DNA from: Azospirillum thiophilum
GTDB lineage: Bacteria > Pseudomonadota > Alphaproteobacteria > Azospirillales > Azospirillaceae
Direction of reading: 5' to 3'
DNA: 64,000 bases
Assembly: GCF_001305595.1 (NCBI RefSeq)
Contig: NZ_CP012401.1
Coordinates: 1,107,501 to 1,171,500 of the forward strand
The position numbers and the translations under genes were made by a program. The notes beneath the pieces were generated by a model. It had not been told where the DNA came from. It saw only the letters and a program-made list of their open reading frames with translations, and ran no database searches. Of this stretch, positions 46,098 through 57,479 are shown in pieces. How positions within the stretch are numbered: the stretch's first letter is position 1; each line of letters starts with the position of its first letter.

Positions 46098-46190
46098 CCT
46101 GCGGCTGCGGGCCGCGGGCCCTGCCTGCATGACGGAATATGCCATTGGTTGTGTGCGACAACGCGTCGTCTGTGCCTGGAGATTGGCTTG

Positions 46191-46207
46191 TCTAGAATGA
46201 CTCCAGA
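46191..46207. promoter_or_regulatory. possible iron/haem-responsive (Irr-box-like) site
   Basis: TCTAGAA-TGA-CTCCAGA, an imperfect inverted repeat (5 of 7 pairs) resembling the alphaproteobacterial Irr box pattern TTTAGAA-N3-TTCTAAA. It is 111 bp before the di-haem peroxidase start. Weak evidence from one site. Confidence 0.25.
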
Positions 46208-46317
46208 TTGATCCAAGCCAGAACCAACGAGCGGCCCGATTTCCGGGATCGATCGGCCATGCCTGGTCGCAATGACCGGTCGTGGATGACATCGGCCGCG
46301 CCGGGGGACAGCCATCC

Positions 46318-47418
46318 ATGCACGCGCACTCCAAATACCGTCCGACCGCCGCGCTGAAAGGCCTGCTGGTCGGTACCGTCGCCGTCCTCGGCGTCCTTGC
46401 CGCAACCGCCGGCACCGCGGCCGCCGCCGATCCGCCGGCCGGGGACGCCCTGATGGGCCGCGCGCGGGAGATGTTCAAGCCGCTGCCGGCAACTCTGCCC
46501 GTGGTCCGCAACAACGCGGTCACCCATGAGAAGATCGACCTCGGCAAGATGCTGTTCTTCGATCCGCGCCTATCGGCCAGCGGCATCTTCTCGTGCAACA
46601 GCTGCCACAATCTGGGGCTCGGCGGTGTGGATGGGTTGGAGACCTCGGTCGGTCACGGCTGGCAGAAGGGGCCGCGCAATGCGCCGACCGTGCTGAACGC
46701 CGTGCTGAACGTTGCCCAGTTCTGGGACGGCCGGGCGGAGGATCTGAAGGCCCAGGCCAAGGGTCCGATCCAGGCCGGGGTCGAGATGAACAGCACGCCC
46801 GACCGCGTGATGGAGGTGCTGAACAGCATCCCCGCCTACAAGGTCAAGTTCGCCGCGGCCTTCCCGAACGAGAAGAACCCGGTCACCTTCGACAACGTCG
46901 CCATGGCGATCGAGGCATTCGAGGCGACGCTGACCACGCCGGCCGCCCCCTTCGACCAGTATCTGGAGGGCAAGGCCGACGCGCTGACCGACACGCAGAA
47001 GGCGGGGTTGGAACTGTTCATCGACAAGGGCTGCGCCGGCTGCCACAACGGCGTCAATGTCGGCGGCCACGATTATTTCCCCTTCGGCGTCGTCACCAAG
47101 CCGGGGGCGGAAATCCTGCCGCCGGGCGACAAGGGCCGCTTCGCCGTCACCAAGACCGCCGACGACGAATATGTCTTCCGTGCCCCCACCCTGCGCAACG
47201 TGACGCTGACCGCCCCCTACTTCCATTCCGGCAAGGTGTGGGATCTGCGCCAGGCTGTGGCGGTGATGGGGTCGAGCCAGCTCGGCGCCACCCTGACCGA
47301 CCAGGAGATCGACAAGATCACCGCCTTCCTGACGGCGTTGACCGGCCAGCAGCCGCGCGTCGAATATCCGCTGATGCCGGCCAGCACGCCGGCCACGCCG
47401 CAGCCGGTCTTCAAGTAG
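46318..47418 (+). CDS. di-haem cytochrome c peroxidase (MauG/CcpA family)
   Basis: Periplasmic di-haem peroxidase of 366 residues that reduces hydrogen peroxide with electrons from small cytochromes. A signal peptide (hydrophobic about 12-33, AAAADPP cleavage region) leads to two haem sites: C93-N-S-C96-H97 and C239-A-G-C242-H243. LGKMLFFDPRLSASGIFSCNSCHNLG and RAPTLRNVTLTAPYFHSGKVWDLRQAV are typical of the family. The ATG at 46318 follows GGGGGACAGCCATCC. It sits between a cytochrome b561-like gene and a cytochrome c' gene and ends at a strong terminator. Confidence 0.94.
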   Translation: MHAHSKYRPTAALKGLLVGTVAVLGVLAATAGTAAAADPPAGDALMGRAREMFKPLPATLPVVRNNAVTHEKIDLGKMLFFDPRLSASGIFSCNSCHNLGLGGVDGLETSVGHGWQKGPRNAPTVLNAVLNVAQFWDGRAEDLKAQAKGPIQAGVEMNSTPDRVMEVLNSIPAYKVKFAAAFPNEKNPVTFDNVAMAIEAFEATLTTPAAPFDQYLEGKADALTDTQKAGLELFIDKGCAGCHNGVNVGGHDYFPFGVVTKPGAEILPPGDKGRFAVTKTADDEYVFRAPTLRNVTLTAPYFHSGKVWDLRQAVAVMGSSQLGATLTDQEIDKITAFLTALTGQQPRVEYPLMPASTPATPQPVFK

Positions 47419-47433
47419 GCTCCGATCAAGGAA

Positions 47434-47467
47434 AAGGCCCTTCCCCACCGCGGTGGGGAAGGGCCTT
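47434..47467. terminator. bidirectional terminator between peroxidase and cytochrome c'
   Basis: Perfect 34-bp palindrome made of two 17-bp arms with no spacer (AAGGCCCTTCCCCACCG and its complement), with A and T ends on both strands. It stops the two converging genes. Confidence 0.8.
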
Positions 47468-47484
47468 GTTCGTGAGGCCTGCGC

Positions 47485-47922
47485 TTATTCGGAGCGGTAG
47501 CGCTGGTGGCAGGCCTTGCAGCTGTCGGCCATGGCGCCGAACGCCTTGGCCGTCGCAGCCTTGTCGCCGGTGGAGGCCGCGACCTTCAGGGCCTGGGCGG
47601 AGGCCTGGAGCCCCTGCGCCTTGGCGGTGAAATCCGGGAAATTCGCCCAGATCACTTCCTTGGCCGCCGTCCTGCCCTTGTCGGAGCCGGGAGGGAACAG
47701 GCCGGGGATCTTGGTGGCGAAGGCGTCGACACGGTCGGCGACCGGACCGACGGCGGCCAGATCGCCCTTGCCGACCGCATCCTTGATCTCGCCCATCGCC
47801 TTCTTGTAGTCCTCGAACCCGGCCTTGCGGGTCTGAATGACGTCCTGGGCCAAGGCGGCGCCGCCGGTCAGCATCAGTGCGGCCGACGCCGCAAGCACGA
47901 TACGGGAAAACACGGTTCTCAT
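47485..47922 (-). CDS. cytochrome c'
   Basis: Periplasmic class II c-type cytochrome of 145 residues with an N-terminal signal peptide (MRTVFSRIVLAASAALMLTGGAALAQ) and a four-helix bundle. The single haem site is at the C-terminus, C135-K-A-C138-H139, as expected for this family. Members bind NO and CO and contribute to nitrosative-stress tolerance. The ATG at 47922 follows AGGAAGGG. Confidence 0.93.
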   Translation of the reverse strand: MRTVFSRIVLAASAALMLTGGAALAQDVIQTRKAGFEDYKKAMGEIKDAVGKGDLAAVGPVADRVDAFATKIPGLFPPGSDKGRTAAKEVIWANFPDFTAKAQGLQASAQALKVAASTGDKAATAKAFGAMADSCKACHQRYRSE

Positions 47923-49517
<1,595 letters not shown>

Positions 49518-49542
49518 TCGCACGGCTGCGGCGTTGAGTAGG

Positions 49543-49576
49543 AAAAGGGCCGGCACCGCAGGGTGCCGGCCCTTTT
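49543..49576. terminator. bidirectional terminator between aatA and the Mop gene
   Basis: 15-bp perfect arms AAAAGGGCCGGCACC and GGTGCCGGCCCTTTT around loop GCAG. A-run and T-run ends work on both strands for the converging genes. Confidence 0.88.
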
Positions 49577-49603
49577 CGCTGGGGCGGATCAGGTTGCGGC
49601 TGC

Positions 49604-49810
49604 TTACTTGCCGATCAGCACGTCCGACGCCTTGATGATCGCGGTGACGTCGTCGCCGACGGCAAGCCCCAGCTCGTCGACCGTTTCGGTGGTGACGGTG
49701 GAGGTGACGATGATGCCGCCGCCGACGTCGATCTTCACCTTGGCCGAGACCGTACCCTTGTCGACGGCGATGACGGTGCCCTTCAGTTGATTGCGCGCGC
49801 TGAGCTTCAT
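49604..49810 (-). CDS. Mop/TOBE molybdate-binding protein
   Basis: 68-residue single-domain protein, the molbindin type that binds molybdate or tungstate and may store it in the cytoplasm. The Mop core SARNQLKGTVIAVDKGTVSAKVKIDVGGG...ITSTVT...VGDDVTAIIKASDVLIG is complete. A longer frame reaching 49948 has no supporting start; the ATG at 49810 matches the domain edge. Confidence 0.9.
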   Translation of the reverse strand: MKLSARNQLKGTVIAVDKGTVSAKVKIDVGGGIIVTSTVTTETVDELGLAVGDDVTAIIKASDVLIGK

Positions 49811-49955
49811 GGGGATGATCCTTGCAGCCGGAGGAGACTGTGCACCGCGACGGTGCAGCCGGAGAAGAGTAGCGCAGCGAACGAAATATCCAAGTGGAAA
49901 CAACGCTTGCCATAACCCACTGCTCGCGGCGCGAGCAGTGGGGGACACTGACCGG

Positions 49956-51995
49956 CTATTGCGCGGCCAGCATGTCGCGCCGGATTTCCACGGCGCGGTC
50001 GGCGGCCTTGCCCACCACCTCCTGCAATCGCTCGAATTCGGCGCTGTAGCTGCCGACGCCGAAGGTCAGCGACCGCAGCTCGACGATCAGATCCTGCATG
50101 TCGGCCTGGGGCATGCACGCCTTCACCTCATCCCAGCCAGACCAGCCAGGACGCGCGTCGAACCCCAGCAGCTGGCCGCGCCGGCCGCTGACCAGCCGCT
50201 GCACCTTGGGCGTGAAGGCGCTGGGCACCGCGATGGTGACAGTCAGGATCGGCTCCAGCAGCACCGGCTCGCAGGCCGGCAGTGCCTCTGCCATTGCCTG
50301 CCGCGCCACCGTCTTGAACGCCATGTCCGAACTGTCGACGGCGTGGAACTGGCCGCCGGTCAGGGCCACGGCGAAATCTACCACCGGGAAGCCCAGCGGG
50401 CCGCGCACCGCCGCCTCGCGCACGCCGGCTTCCACCGCCGGGATGTACTGGCGTGGCACGGCGCCGCCGACCACCGCATCCTCGAACTGGATGCCCGAGC
50501 CACGGGGCAGCGGCCGGACCTCGACATGGATGTCGGCGAACTGGCCATGGCCGCCGGTCTGGCGCTTGAAGCGGGCATGGTGGCTGGTGCCCTTCCGGAT
50601 CGTCTCCTTATAGGGCACCTGCGGCGGCTGGCCCTTCACAGCGACGTTGAAGCGGCTGCGCAGCCGGTCCATCGCCAGCCTCAGATGGACGTCGCCCTGG
50701 CCCCACAGCACCAGTTCCCCGGTTTCGGCCGACTGGTCGAGCGTCAGGGACGGATCTTCGTCCCGCAGCTTTTGGAGGGCGGCGGACAGCTTCACCTCGT
50801 CGTTGCGATTCTCGGCACGCAAAGCCAGCCCATGGACCGGCGGGGCTGCGGCCGGCCAGTCTGCGGGGGCCCCCAGGTTGGCCTTGTCGGTCAGCCGGTC
50901 GCCGGTCGCCGCCTTCTCCAGCCGGCCGAGCGCCACCAGATCGCCGGCGACCGCCTGCGGCACCTTGGTCTGGTCGCGGCCGAACAGCTGGAAGATGCCC
51001 GACACCCGCTCGCCCCCCAGCGCCATGCCATCGGTGACGGTGCCGTGCCAGATGCGGGCCAGACTGAGTTTCCCGGCATGGGATCCCATCATCGTCTTCA
51101 CGATCTGGGCCGCCACCGTCGTATCCCGCCGGATATCGCTGCGGGAAGCGGTGACGGAAACCTCCGGTCCCTCGTGGCGCAGGGCCTTCAGCAGGCGGCG
51201 GATGCCGTTGTCGTTTTCCGCCGATCCGAAGAAGACGGGGACGATCAGGTCGTCGGCCAGTTCTTGCGCCAGCGTCTCGTACAGCTGGGTGCTGTCGGGG
51301 GCCATGTCCTCCAGCAGCCTCTCCAACAGCGCGTCGTCGAAGTCGGCTGCCGACTCCAGCATCGCCTGCCGCGCCTCCGCCTCGCGGTCGCGCTCGCCGT
51401 CGGGCAGGGCAACCGGCTCGGACGGCTTGTGCGGGTTGAAGCGCCAGGCGCGTTCGCTGACCAGATCGACCAGCCCGGTGATCTGGCCGTTCTCGCGCAG
51501 CGGCACCTCGCGCAGGACCAGCTTGCGGGCCGAGACCTCCTGATAGGCGGCGACCACGTCGCGCACGCGCAGGTCGCCCAGCGTGTCGATCTTGTTGATG
51601 AACAGCAGATGCGGGATGCGGTGGTCGTCCAGGATCTTGAACAGAGGCGCCAGCAGCACCGCCTTCTCGGGCGCCGCCTCCGCCACCACGACGGCGATGT
51701 CGGCGGCCATCAGGGCCGCCTGCGCCTCGCCGGTCAACTCGACCGAACCCGGGCAGTCCAGGAGCGACCAGCGTTCGCCCAGATAGTCGAAGGAGGCGAC
51801 GTTCAACTCGGTGCTCATCGACCGGGCCTTTGCCTCCGGTGACGTGTCGCCCACGGCGTTGCCGTCGCGCACGCTGCCCTTGCGGGTGATGGCCCCGGCG
51901 GCGGACAGCAGGCTTTCCAGCAGCGTCGTCTTGCCGGCGAGATAGGGGCCGACCAGCGCCGCGCAGCGCGCCGTCCGGATTTGCGTATGCGGCAT
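49956..51995 (-). CDS. EF-G-like translational GTPase with altered switch II
   Basis: 679-residue GTPase with the domain order of elongation factor G (G domain, then beta-barrel and the three C-terminal domains). Walker A is GPYLAGKTT (16-24) and G4 is NKIDTL. The switch II motif is DCPGSVEL rather than the DTPGH of EF-G, so the catalytic histidine is a serine. GGHGQFADIHVEVRPL marks domain IV. It is probably an EF-G paralogue rather than the housekeeping FusA. It is a single gene, with GGGAGGTG before its ATG. Confidence 0.9.
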   Translation of the reverse strand: MPHTQIRTARCAALVGPYLAGKTTLLESLLSAAGAITRKGSVRDGNAVGDTSPEAKARSMSTELNVASFDYLGERWSLLDCPGSVELTGEAQAALMAADIAVVVAEAAPEKAVLLAPLFKILDDHRIPHLLFINKIDTLGDLRVRDVVAAYQEVSARKLVLREVPLRENGQITGLVDLVSERAWRFNPHKPSEPVALPDGERDREAEARQAMLESAADFDDALLERLLEDMAPDSTQLYETLAQELADDLIVPVFFGSAENDNGIRRLLKALRHEGPEVSVTASRSDIRRDTTVAAQIVKTMMGSHAGKLSLARIWHGTVTDGMALGGERVSGIFQLFGRDQTKVPQAVAGDLVALGRLEKAATGDRLTDKANLGAPADWPAAAPPVHGLALRAENRNDEVKLSAALQKLRDEDPSLTLDQSAETGELVLWGQGDVHLRLAMDRLRSRFNVAVKGQPPQVPYKETIRKGTSHHARFKRQTGGHGQFADIHVEVRPLPRGSGIQFEDAVVGGAVPRQYIPAVEAGVREAAVRGPLGFPVVDFAVALTGGQFHAVDSSDMAFKTVARQAMAEALPACEPVLLEPILTVTIAVPSAFTPKVQRLVSGRRGQLLGFDARPGWSGWDEVKACMPQADMQDLIVELRSLTFGVGSYSAEFERLQEVVGKAADRAVEIRRDMLAAQ

Positions 51996-52649
51996 TCACA
52001 CCTCCCGTGGAAGTTTCGGGCCGTTCTGGCCGAATTGTGGGGGCTGGGCTGCCGGGGCCGGACAGGGGGCGCCGACCGCCGGAGCGGCCCGTTCGCATAT
52101 GGCTTCGAAACGTGACCTCGCACTTTGCCCGGCCGCTGGGGGGCGACGGGACCGCTGCAGGCGGTGGGCGGCGGACGGGCGTCGGAAGGCGCGTGATCCG
52201 GCACCGGCGAAAGTCGCCCGCATCGGACTTTCGATGCTCCACCCGAACGCCGTGGCTGTCGATGGAAAAAAGGGGCGGCAAACCGTCACGCGGGCGGCTG
52301 GAAGCGCAGCTTGCGGCGACCGATGCCGAAGGACGGACGACGCGGCGATCGGTCGCAGGGCTGGGTAATTGGCCGGCACCCCTGGCCGCGCACACCGGAA
52401 CAACCTTGATAAGACGTTGGAATAGAAGAATGTGTCTTGCGAGAATTGTATGCCGCTCAATCGTTACGGAAATTGACGTGGTGCAACGCAATATGATCGC
52501 AAAGAAATGGTACGGACAAACGGATGAAACCTTCTGCTAGTAGGGTGGCTTGAAAATGGCCGCACGCTGAAGGCGACGACGGCCGGACAACAATCGACGG
52601 GGCCGGCTGGCGGTTGCCAGCAGGCCCTGAAACCCTTGGGGAAGAGCAC
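51996..52649. other. 654-bp intergenic region
   Basis: Lies between the divergent EF-G-like and Cache-protein genes. The first part is GC-rich; 52380-52560 is AT-richer and likely holds promoters. Several frames exist but none has a ribosome site, sensible composition or recognisable motif. No repeat or RNA was recognised. Confidence 0.6.
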
Positions 52650-53132
52650 ATGCGCCTGTGGTTCCGTTTGCTGGTTGCCGGCCTGATCTCCGTCGGGACT
52701 GCCGCCCCTGTCCCGCTGTCGACCCCAGCCGCCGCCGAAGAGGCCAAGCCGACGCAGGAGGACGCCAGGTCCATCACCATCAAGGCCGTCGACCTGATCG
52801 CCGCGCAGGGGCTGGACGAGGCGGCCAAGGCCTTCAATGCGGAAGGCCCGTTCAAGCATGGCGAGATCTACGTCAACGTCATCGACTTCGCCGGCGTCTG
52901 GAAGGTCTACCCGCCGCGCCCGGCCGGCGCCGGCCAAAGCGTCATAAACGTCAAGGACCCGGACGGCCGCTACGTCGTCCAGGACGTGCTGGCAGTGGCC
53001 AAGGACAAGGGCGAGGGCTGGGTCGAATATCGCTGGCTGAATCCTGCCAGCAACAGGATCGAGCCGAAGATCACCTATGTGAAGCGCGTGCCCGGCCAGG
53101 AACTGGTCGCCTATGTCGGCATCTACAAGTGA
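52650..53132 (+). CDS. secreted single-Cache-domain protein
   Basis: 160 residues with a signal peptide (about 3-30, ending TPAAAEE). The mature part is a single-Cache-like sensor domain: [67 protein letters not shown], and a terminal beta strand with [22 protein letters not shown]. It has no transmembrane or signalling part. It lies 79 bp before a chemoreceptor, so it may act as a separate ligand-binding partner. Confidence 0.8.
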   Translation: MRLWFRLLVAGLISVGTAAPVPLSTPAAAEEAKPTQEDARSITIKAVDLIAAQGLDEAAKAFNAEGPFKHGEIYVNVIDFAGVWKVYPPRPAGAGQSVINVKDPDGRYVVQDVLAVAKDKGEGWVEYRWLNPASNRIEPKITYVKRVPGQELVAYVGIYK

Positions 53133-53211
53133 CGGCCTCCGCGTGACGCGGCGCCCTCGGGATGGAGGCGAAGGCGGCAAGGACGGTGGGGACGGCGGGA
53201 AGGGGGTGAGG

Positions 53212-54924
53212 ATGGGCAATGGTGTCTTTGCGCGTCTGTCGGGCCTGTCGGTGGCGGGCCGGCTGTTCGCGGCGCCCCTGATGGGGATCGTCCTGACGGT
53301 GGCGGCGCTGGCGTTGGCCGACCGGGAGTCGGAACGGGCGCTTAGCGCGGTGGACGGCATCCATCGCGAAGCCGCCGGGCGGCTGGGCCGGATCGACCGG
53401 CTGGTCGCCGTCGTCTACGTTATCCACAGCGACGTGTCCCGCCATCTCGCCCTGTCTGGCTCCGGCATCGAGGAGGCCAGGCTGCAGGCCATGCGCGACG
53501 CCATCGCCGCCAACCTGGGCAATGCGCGGACGGCTGTCGCCGACCTGCGCGTCATGCAGCTGGACGAGGCGGAGCGGGCGATGCTGGACGAGGTGTCGGC
53601 CCGGCTCGGCGCCTATGCCAAGGCGGTCGACGAGATGAACCAGATGGCGGCGATCGATCGCCTGATCGGCATTCCGATGATGGCCCACACCGATGCCCAG
53701 TTCGCCGCCCTGACCGGCAAGGTGGTCGAGGCGCAGACCGCCATCGGCCGGTCCACCGCCGCCGCCATCCAGGCCACCCGCGACGTGGCCGCCGCCGCAC
53801 GGCGCGACTTCGCGCTGGTGATGGCCGGGCTGCTGGCGGCGATGATGGCGGCGGGCCTCCTGTTCGCACGCTCCATCACCCGGCCGCTCCAACAATTGTC
53901 GCGGAACACCACAGAGCTTGCGGCAGGCCGACTCGACGCCGTGGTCGAGGGCGGGTGGATGCGCAACGAGATCGGTGCCATGGCTCGGGCGCTGGAAGTG
54001 TTCCAGACCAACGCCCGCGAGGTGGTGCGCCTGACCGCTGACCAGCAGCGCCAGAAGGCCGAAGCGGAAGCGGAGAAGCGCCGGGCCATCGACGGATTGG
54101 CCGACCTGTTCGAGGCCCGCGTGGCCGAGGTGGTGCAGCAGGTCGGGGCCGGCGCCCATCAGGTGCGCAGCAATGCCGCCGGCATGCTGGAGCGCGCCAC
54201 CAGCGCCAACCGGCAGGCCGCCACCGTCGCCGCCGCCAGCGCCCAGGCGGGCACCGGCGTTCAGACCGCCGCCGCCGCCACGGAGCAGATGCAGGCCTCG
54301 ATTTCCGAGATCGGCGGGCAGGTCCGCCGCTCGTTCGACATGGTGCGGGGAGCCGTGCGCGCGGTGGAGGAGACCAACAGCCATGTCGTCGGCCTGTCCG
54401 ACGCCGCCCAGCGCATCGGTGAGATCGTCGGGCTGATCAACTCGATCGCGGCGCAGACCAACCTGCTGGCGCTGAACGCCACCATCGAGGCGGCGCGGGC
54501 GGGGGAGGCCGGCAAGGGCTTCGCCGTCGTGGCGTCGGAGGTCAAGAACCTCGCCACCCAGACGGCCAAGGCGACCGAGGACATCGGCACCCAGATCGCC
54601 GCCATGCAGCAGGTGACCGGTGCCGCCGTGACCGCCATCAAGGGGGTGGGGGAGACGGTGGTGGGGATCGACGAGATCGTCGGCTCCATCGCCGGTGCCA
54701 TGGAACAGCAGGCCGCCGCTACCCACGAGATCACGCGCAATGTCCAGGAGGCGGCGGCCGGCACCCAGGAGGTCTCCCGCACCATCGCCACCGTTTCCAC
54801 CAGCGCCGAAGAGACCGGAACCGCCGCCGGCGAGGTGCTGCGCGCCGCCGAATTGTTGGATGGCCAGGCGGTGACGCTGAACCAGGAGGTCAAGCACTTC
54901 ATCGGGCGGCTGCGGCAGGGATGA
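53212..54924 (+). CDS. methyl-accepting chemotaxis protein
   Basis: 570-residue chemoreceptor. A first transmembrane helix at about 15-36, a four-helix-type periplasmic domain to about 205, a second helix at about 206-226, and HAMP lead to the cytoplasmic signalling coiled coil. The conserved tip is [47 protein letters not shown]. The ATG at 53212 with AAGGGGGTGAGG is chosen; a longer frame back to 53113 overlaps the previous gene. It is paired with the secreted Cache protein immediately upstream. Confidence 0.92.
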   Translation: MGNGVFARLSGLSVAGRLFAAPLMGIVLTVAALALADRESERALSAVDGIHREAAGRLGRIDRLVAVVYVIHSDVSRHLALSGSGIEEARLQAMRDAIAANLGNARTAVADLRVMQLDEAERAMLDEVSARLGAYAKAVDEMNQMAAIDRLIGIPMMAHTDAQFAALTGKVVEAQTAIGRSTAAAIQATRDVAAAARRDFALVMAGLLAAMMAAGLLFARSITRPLQQLSRNTTELAAGRLDAVVEGGWMRNEIGAMARALEVFQTNAREVVRLTADQQRQKAEAEAEKRRAIDGLADLFEARVAEVVQQVGAGAHQVRSNAAGMLERATSANRQAATVAAASAQAGTGVQTAAAATEQMQASISEIGGQVRRSFDMVRGAVRAVEETNSHVVGLSDAAQRIGEIVGLINSIAAQTNLLALNATIEAARAGEAGKGFAVVASEVKNLATQTAKATEDIGTQIAAMQQVTGAAVTAIKGVGETVVGIDEIVGSIAGAMEQQAAATHEITRNVQEAAAGTQEVSRTIATVSTSAEETGTAAGEVLRAAELLDGQAVTLNQEVKHFIGRLRQG

Positions 54925-55099
54925 GTGCCGGTCCCCGTCCGGAGCGCCGGATTGTCATGCGTTCTGCGAAGTTTGGTCGCATCAGCCTTGAAACCATTTG
55001 CCTGCGCCCAAGCTCATGTCCCGGACCGCGGGGTGCTGCCGGTGACGGCTGCGCCTGCGTTGGGGTATGATGCAGGACCCAGACAAGAAGGATCGAACC

Positions 55100-55567
55100 A
55101 TGAAGATCGACATCGGGATCTCGGACGCAGACCGCAAATCCATCGCCGAAGGATTGAACAAGGTTCTGGCCGACACCTTCGCGCTCTATATCAAGACCCA
55201 TTCGTTCCATTGGAACGTCACCGGGCCGATGTTCAACACGCTCCACACCATGTTCATGACCCAGTACACCGAGCTGTGGACCGCGCTCGACGAGATCGCG
55301 GAACGCATCCGTGCGCTGGGCTATCCGGCGCCGGGCAGCTTCTCTCAGTTCGCCGAACTGGCCTCGATCAAGGAAGAGGTTGGCGTTCCGAAGGCGAACG
55401 ACATGATCCGGCAGCTGGTCGAGGGGCACGAGGCTGCCGCCCGTACCATCCGCAGCGTCTTCCCGCTGGCCGAGCAGGGCAGCGACGAGCCGACCGCCGA
55501 CCTGCTGACCCAGCGCCTGCAGATCCACGACAAGACCGCCTGGATGCTGCGCAGCATGCTGGAGTAG
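55100..55567 (+). CDS. dps: Dps-type DNA-protection/ferritin-like protein
   Basis: 155-residue ferritin-like protein that assembles as a dodecamer, oxidises iron with peroxide and protects DNA. The ferroxidase motifs [17 protein letters not shown] and [21 protein letters not shown] are present. The ATG at 55100 follows AAGAAGGA. It ends before a stem-loop that faces a convergent kinase gene. Confidence 0.95.
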   Translation: MKIDIGISDADRKSIAEGLNKVLADTFALYIKTHSFHWNVTGPMFNTLHTMFMTQYTELWTALDEIAERIRALGYPAPGSFSQFAELASIKEEVGVPKANDMIRQLVEGHEAAARTIRSVFPLAEQGSDEPTADLLTQRLQIHDKTAWMLRSMLE

Positions 55568-55578
55568 CCGTTACGGCT

Positions 55579-55613
55579 GCCCGCCTTCGCCGAACTTCCC
55601 GGCGGAAGCGGGC
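55579..55613. terminator. hairpin between dps and the HisKA_2 kinase gene
   Basis: GCCCGC/GCGGGC arms with further TTC/GAA and GCC/GGC pairs and two bulges. It lies 12 bp after the dps stop, without a T-run, so its efficiency is uncertain. Confidence 0.4.
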
Positions 55614-55660
55614 GGCCTTCACGGCCTCGTCCCCGGCCTCGTTTTGTGCCGCCGCCATCC

Positions 55661-57319
55661 TCATGCCGCGCTCTTGGCGTGCTGGCGGACCGGCTGGTTG
55701 GGAATCGACAGGGTGAAGATGCTGCCGCCGTCGCGCTCGATCTTGAGCGAGGCGCCGGCCTGATGCGACAGCGCCTGCACCAGGTTCAGGCCCAGCCCGC
55801 TGCTGGCCCCGCCGCGGACGGGGCGCTTGTGCTGACTGGGCATGCCGGCCGGCAGCCCGACGCCGTCGTCGCGGACGATCAGCCGCATACCGTTCTCCTC
55901 CCGCTCCAGGACCACCCGGACGGTGCCGGGGTGACCATGCGGGAAGGCGTGCAGCAGCGCGTTCGACACTAGTTCGCTGGTGGCGATGGCCAGTGGCGTG
56001 GCGCGGTCGGCGTCGACGATCCAGTCCTCGGCCTCCAACTCCAGGCGGGCGGCGGTCGGGTTGTCGGAGCGGACCAGCCCGTCGCACATCTGGCGCAGCG
56101 CGTCAGCAAAATTGAGGTGTGCCGGCTCCTGCGACCGGTGCAGCAGTTCGTGCAACAGGCTCATGGTCTGGATGCGGCGCAGGCTTTCGTCGAAGCCGCG
56201 GCGGGCCCTTTCGTCGATACGGGCCGCCTGCAGGCGCAGCAGGCTGCAGATGACCTGAAGGTTGTTCTTCACCCGATGCTGCACCTCCTTCAGCAGCACC
56301 TCCTTGTCGGTCACCGCGGCTTCCAACTGGGCATTGGCCCGCTCCAGCTGGGCGGTGCGCTGGTGGACATGCTCCTCCAGCGTGTCGTAGGCATGCTGAA
56401 GCGCGTCCTCCGCCTCGCGCTCGCGCCGGGCGCGCTGGATAGCGAGCGCGCCGATCACCGCCACCGTGGCGCAGGCGGCGGCGGCGAAGGCGGCGTAGAT
56501 CCACAGCCGCTCGCTCCAGCGCTGCAGCACGCTGCCGGTGGTGATCGTCACCGTGGCCGACAGTCCGCTGTCGCCGACCGGGCGGGAGACGGTGATGTCG
56601 TCGGCATGGCTCGCCGCATCATCGTCGCCGCCCCTCCCGCCCATCGTGCCCCGGCCCTCCGGCTCGCGCAGCAGCGGCGTGCCGTCGGGCTTCAGGATCG
56701 AGATGCTGTGGCCGTAACCGACCTCGAGTGCGCGGTAGACGTCGCGGAAGGCCCGCGCATCCAGCCCGGCCACCGCCCAGCCGCGTCCGGGTCCGCCGGG
56801 GAGGGGCTGGGCCAGGGTGATCACCGCCCGGCCGGCCATCCGGCCGTCGCCGATCGCCCGGCCTTCCGGTTTCAGGGCCGGCTTCAGGGCGGGCGGGGCG
56901 CCGGCGGGCGCATCCGGCAGGCTCGACAGGATCAACTCGCCAGCGGGGTCGCGAATCTCCAGCCCCACCGCATGAGGGGCGCTGGCGGCCAGCAGGGCCA
57001 TCCGCTCGCGTGTCGTCCCATCGTCGGGCAGCGGCGATCCGGCCGCACCGGCCAGCGAGGCGGTCTGTGTCAGCAGCAGGTCGCCCGACTCGATCAGCCG
57101 GGCGGCATGCTCGGCCGCCAGCAGGCCGATGTTGCCGGCGACGCCGGCGGCCTGCCGCATCGCCTCGTCCCGGTCGCGCCAGGCGAAGATGGCTGACAAC
57201 CCGATGGTCAGCAGAACCGCGGCCGTGCAGGCGATCAGGACCAGCGCCGAACCGGGGAGCCGGTAGAGCGGGGAGGATTGGGAACGCAGTGCGTGCAACG
57301 GCATCGTATCGGGAGCCAT
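55661..57319 (-). CDS. HisKA_2 (HWE-like) sensor histidine kinase
   Basis: 552-residue membrane kinase. A transmembrane helix at about 23-47 and another at about 272-296 enclose a ~220-residue periplasmic dCache-like sensor domain (GYGHSISILKPDGTPLLR). A coiled coil (EDALQHAYDTLEEHVHQRTAQLERANAQLEAAV) leads to the HisKA_2 phospho-acceptor EVQHRVKNNLQVICSLLRLQAARI. The HATPase has ELVSNALLHAFP and VRDDGVGLP. Kinases of this type often signal through separate, non-adjacent response regulators. No partner is encoded next to it. Confidence 0.9.
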   Translation of the reverse strand: MAPDTMPLHALRSQSSPLYRLPGSALVLIACTAAVLLTIGLSAIFAWRDRDEAMRQAAGVAGNIGLLAAEHAARLIESGDLLLTQTASLAGAAGSPLPDDGTTRERMALLAASAPHAVGLEIRDPAGELILSSLPDAPAGAPPALKPALKPEGRAIGDGRMAGRAVITLAQPLPGGPGRGWAVAGLDARAFRDVYRALEVGYGHSISILKPDGTPLLREPEGRGTMGGRGGDDDAASHADDITVSRPVGDSGLSATVTITTGSVLQRWSERLWIYAAFAAAACATVAVIGALAIQRARREREAEDALQHAYDTLEEHVHQRTAQLERANAQLEAAVTDKEVLLKEVQHRVKNNLQVICSLLRLQAARIDERARRGFDESLRRIQTMSLLHELLHRSQEPAHLNFADALRQMCDGLVRSDNPTAARLELEAEDWIVDADRATPLAIATSELVSNALLHAFPHGHPGTVRVVLEREENGMRLIVRDDGVGLPAGMPSQHKRPVRGGASSGLGLNLVQALSHQAGASLKIERDGGSIFTLSIPNQPVRQHAKSAA

Positions 57320-57479
57320 GTGGGATTACGGCCAGTTCATTCTTGGCCGGAAACGGTAACACCGTCCGGCGGGTGACGGTTCCGCCGAACGCTACCCGCG
57401 TTGAAGGGCCAGCGGCCACCGTCTATTGTGGAGTGCCGACAACGGCATCGGGCATTTGCCGGCTTTGGAGGATGGTCTT

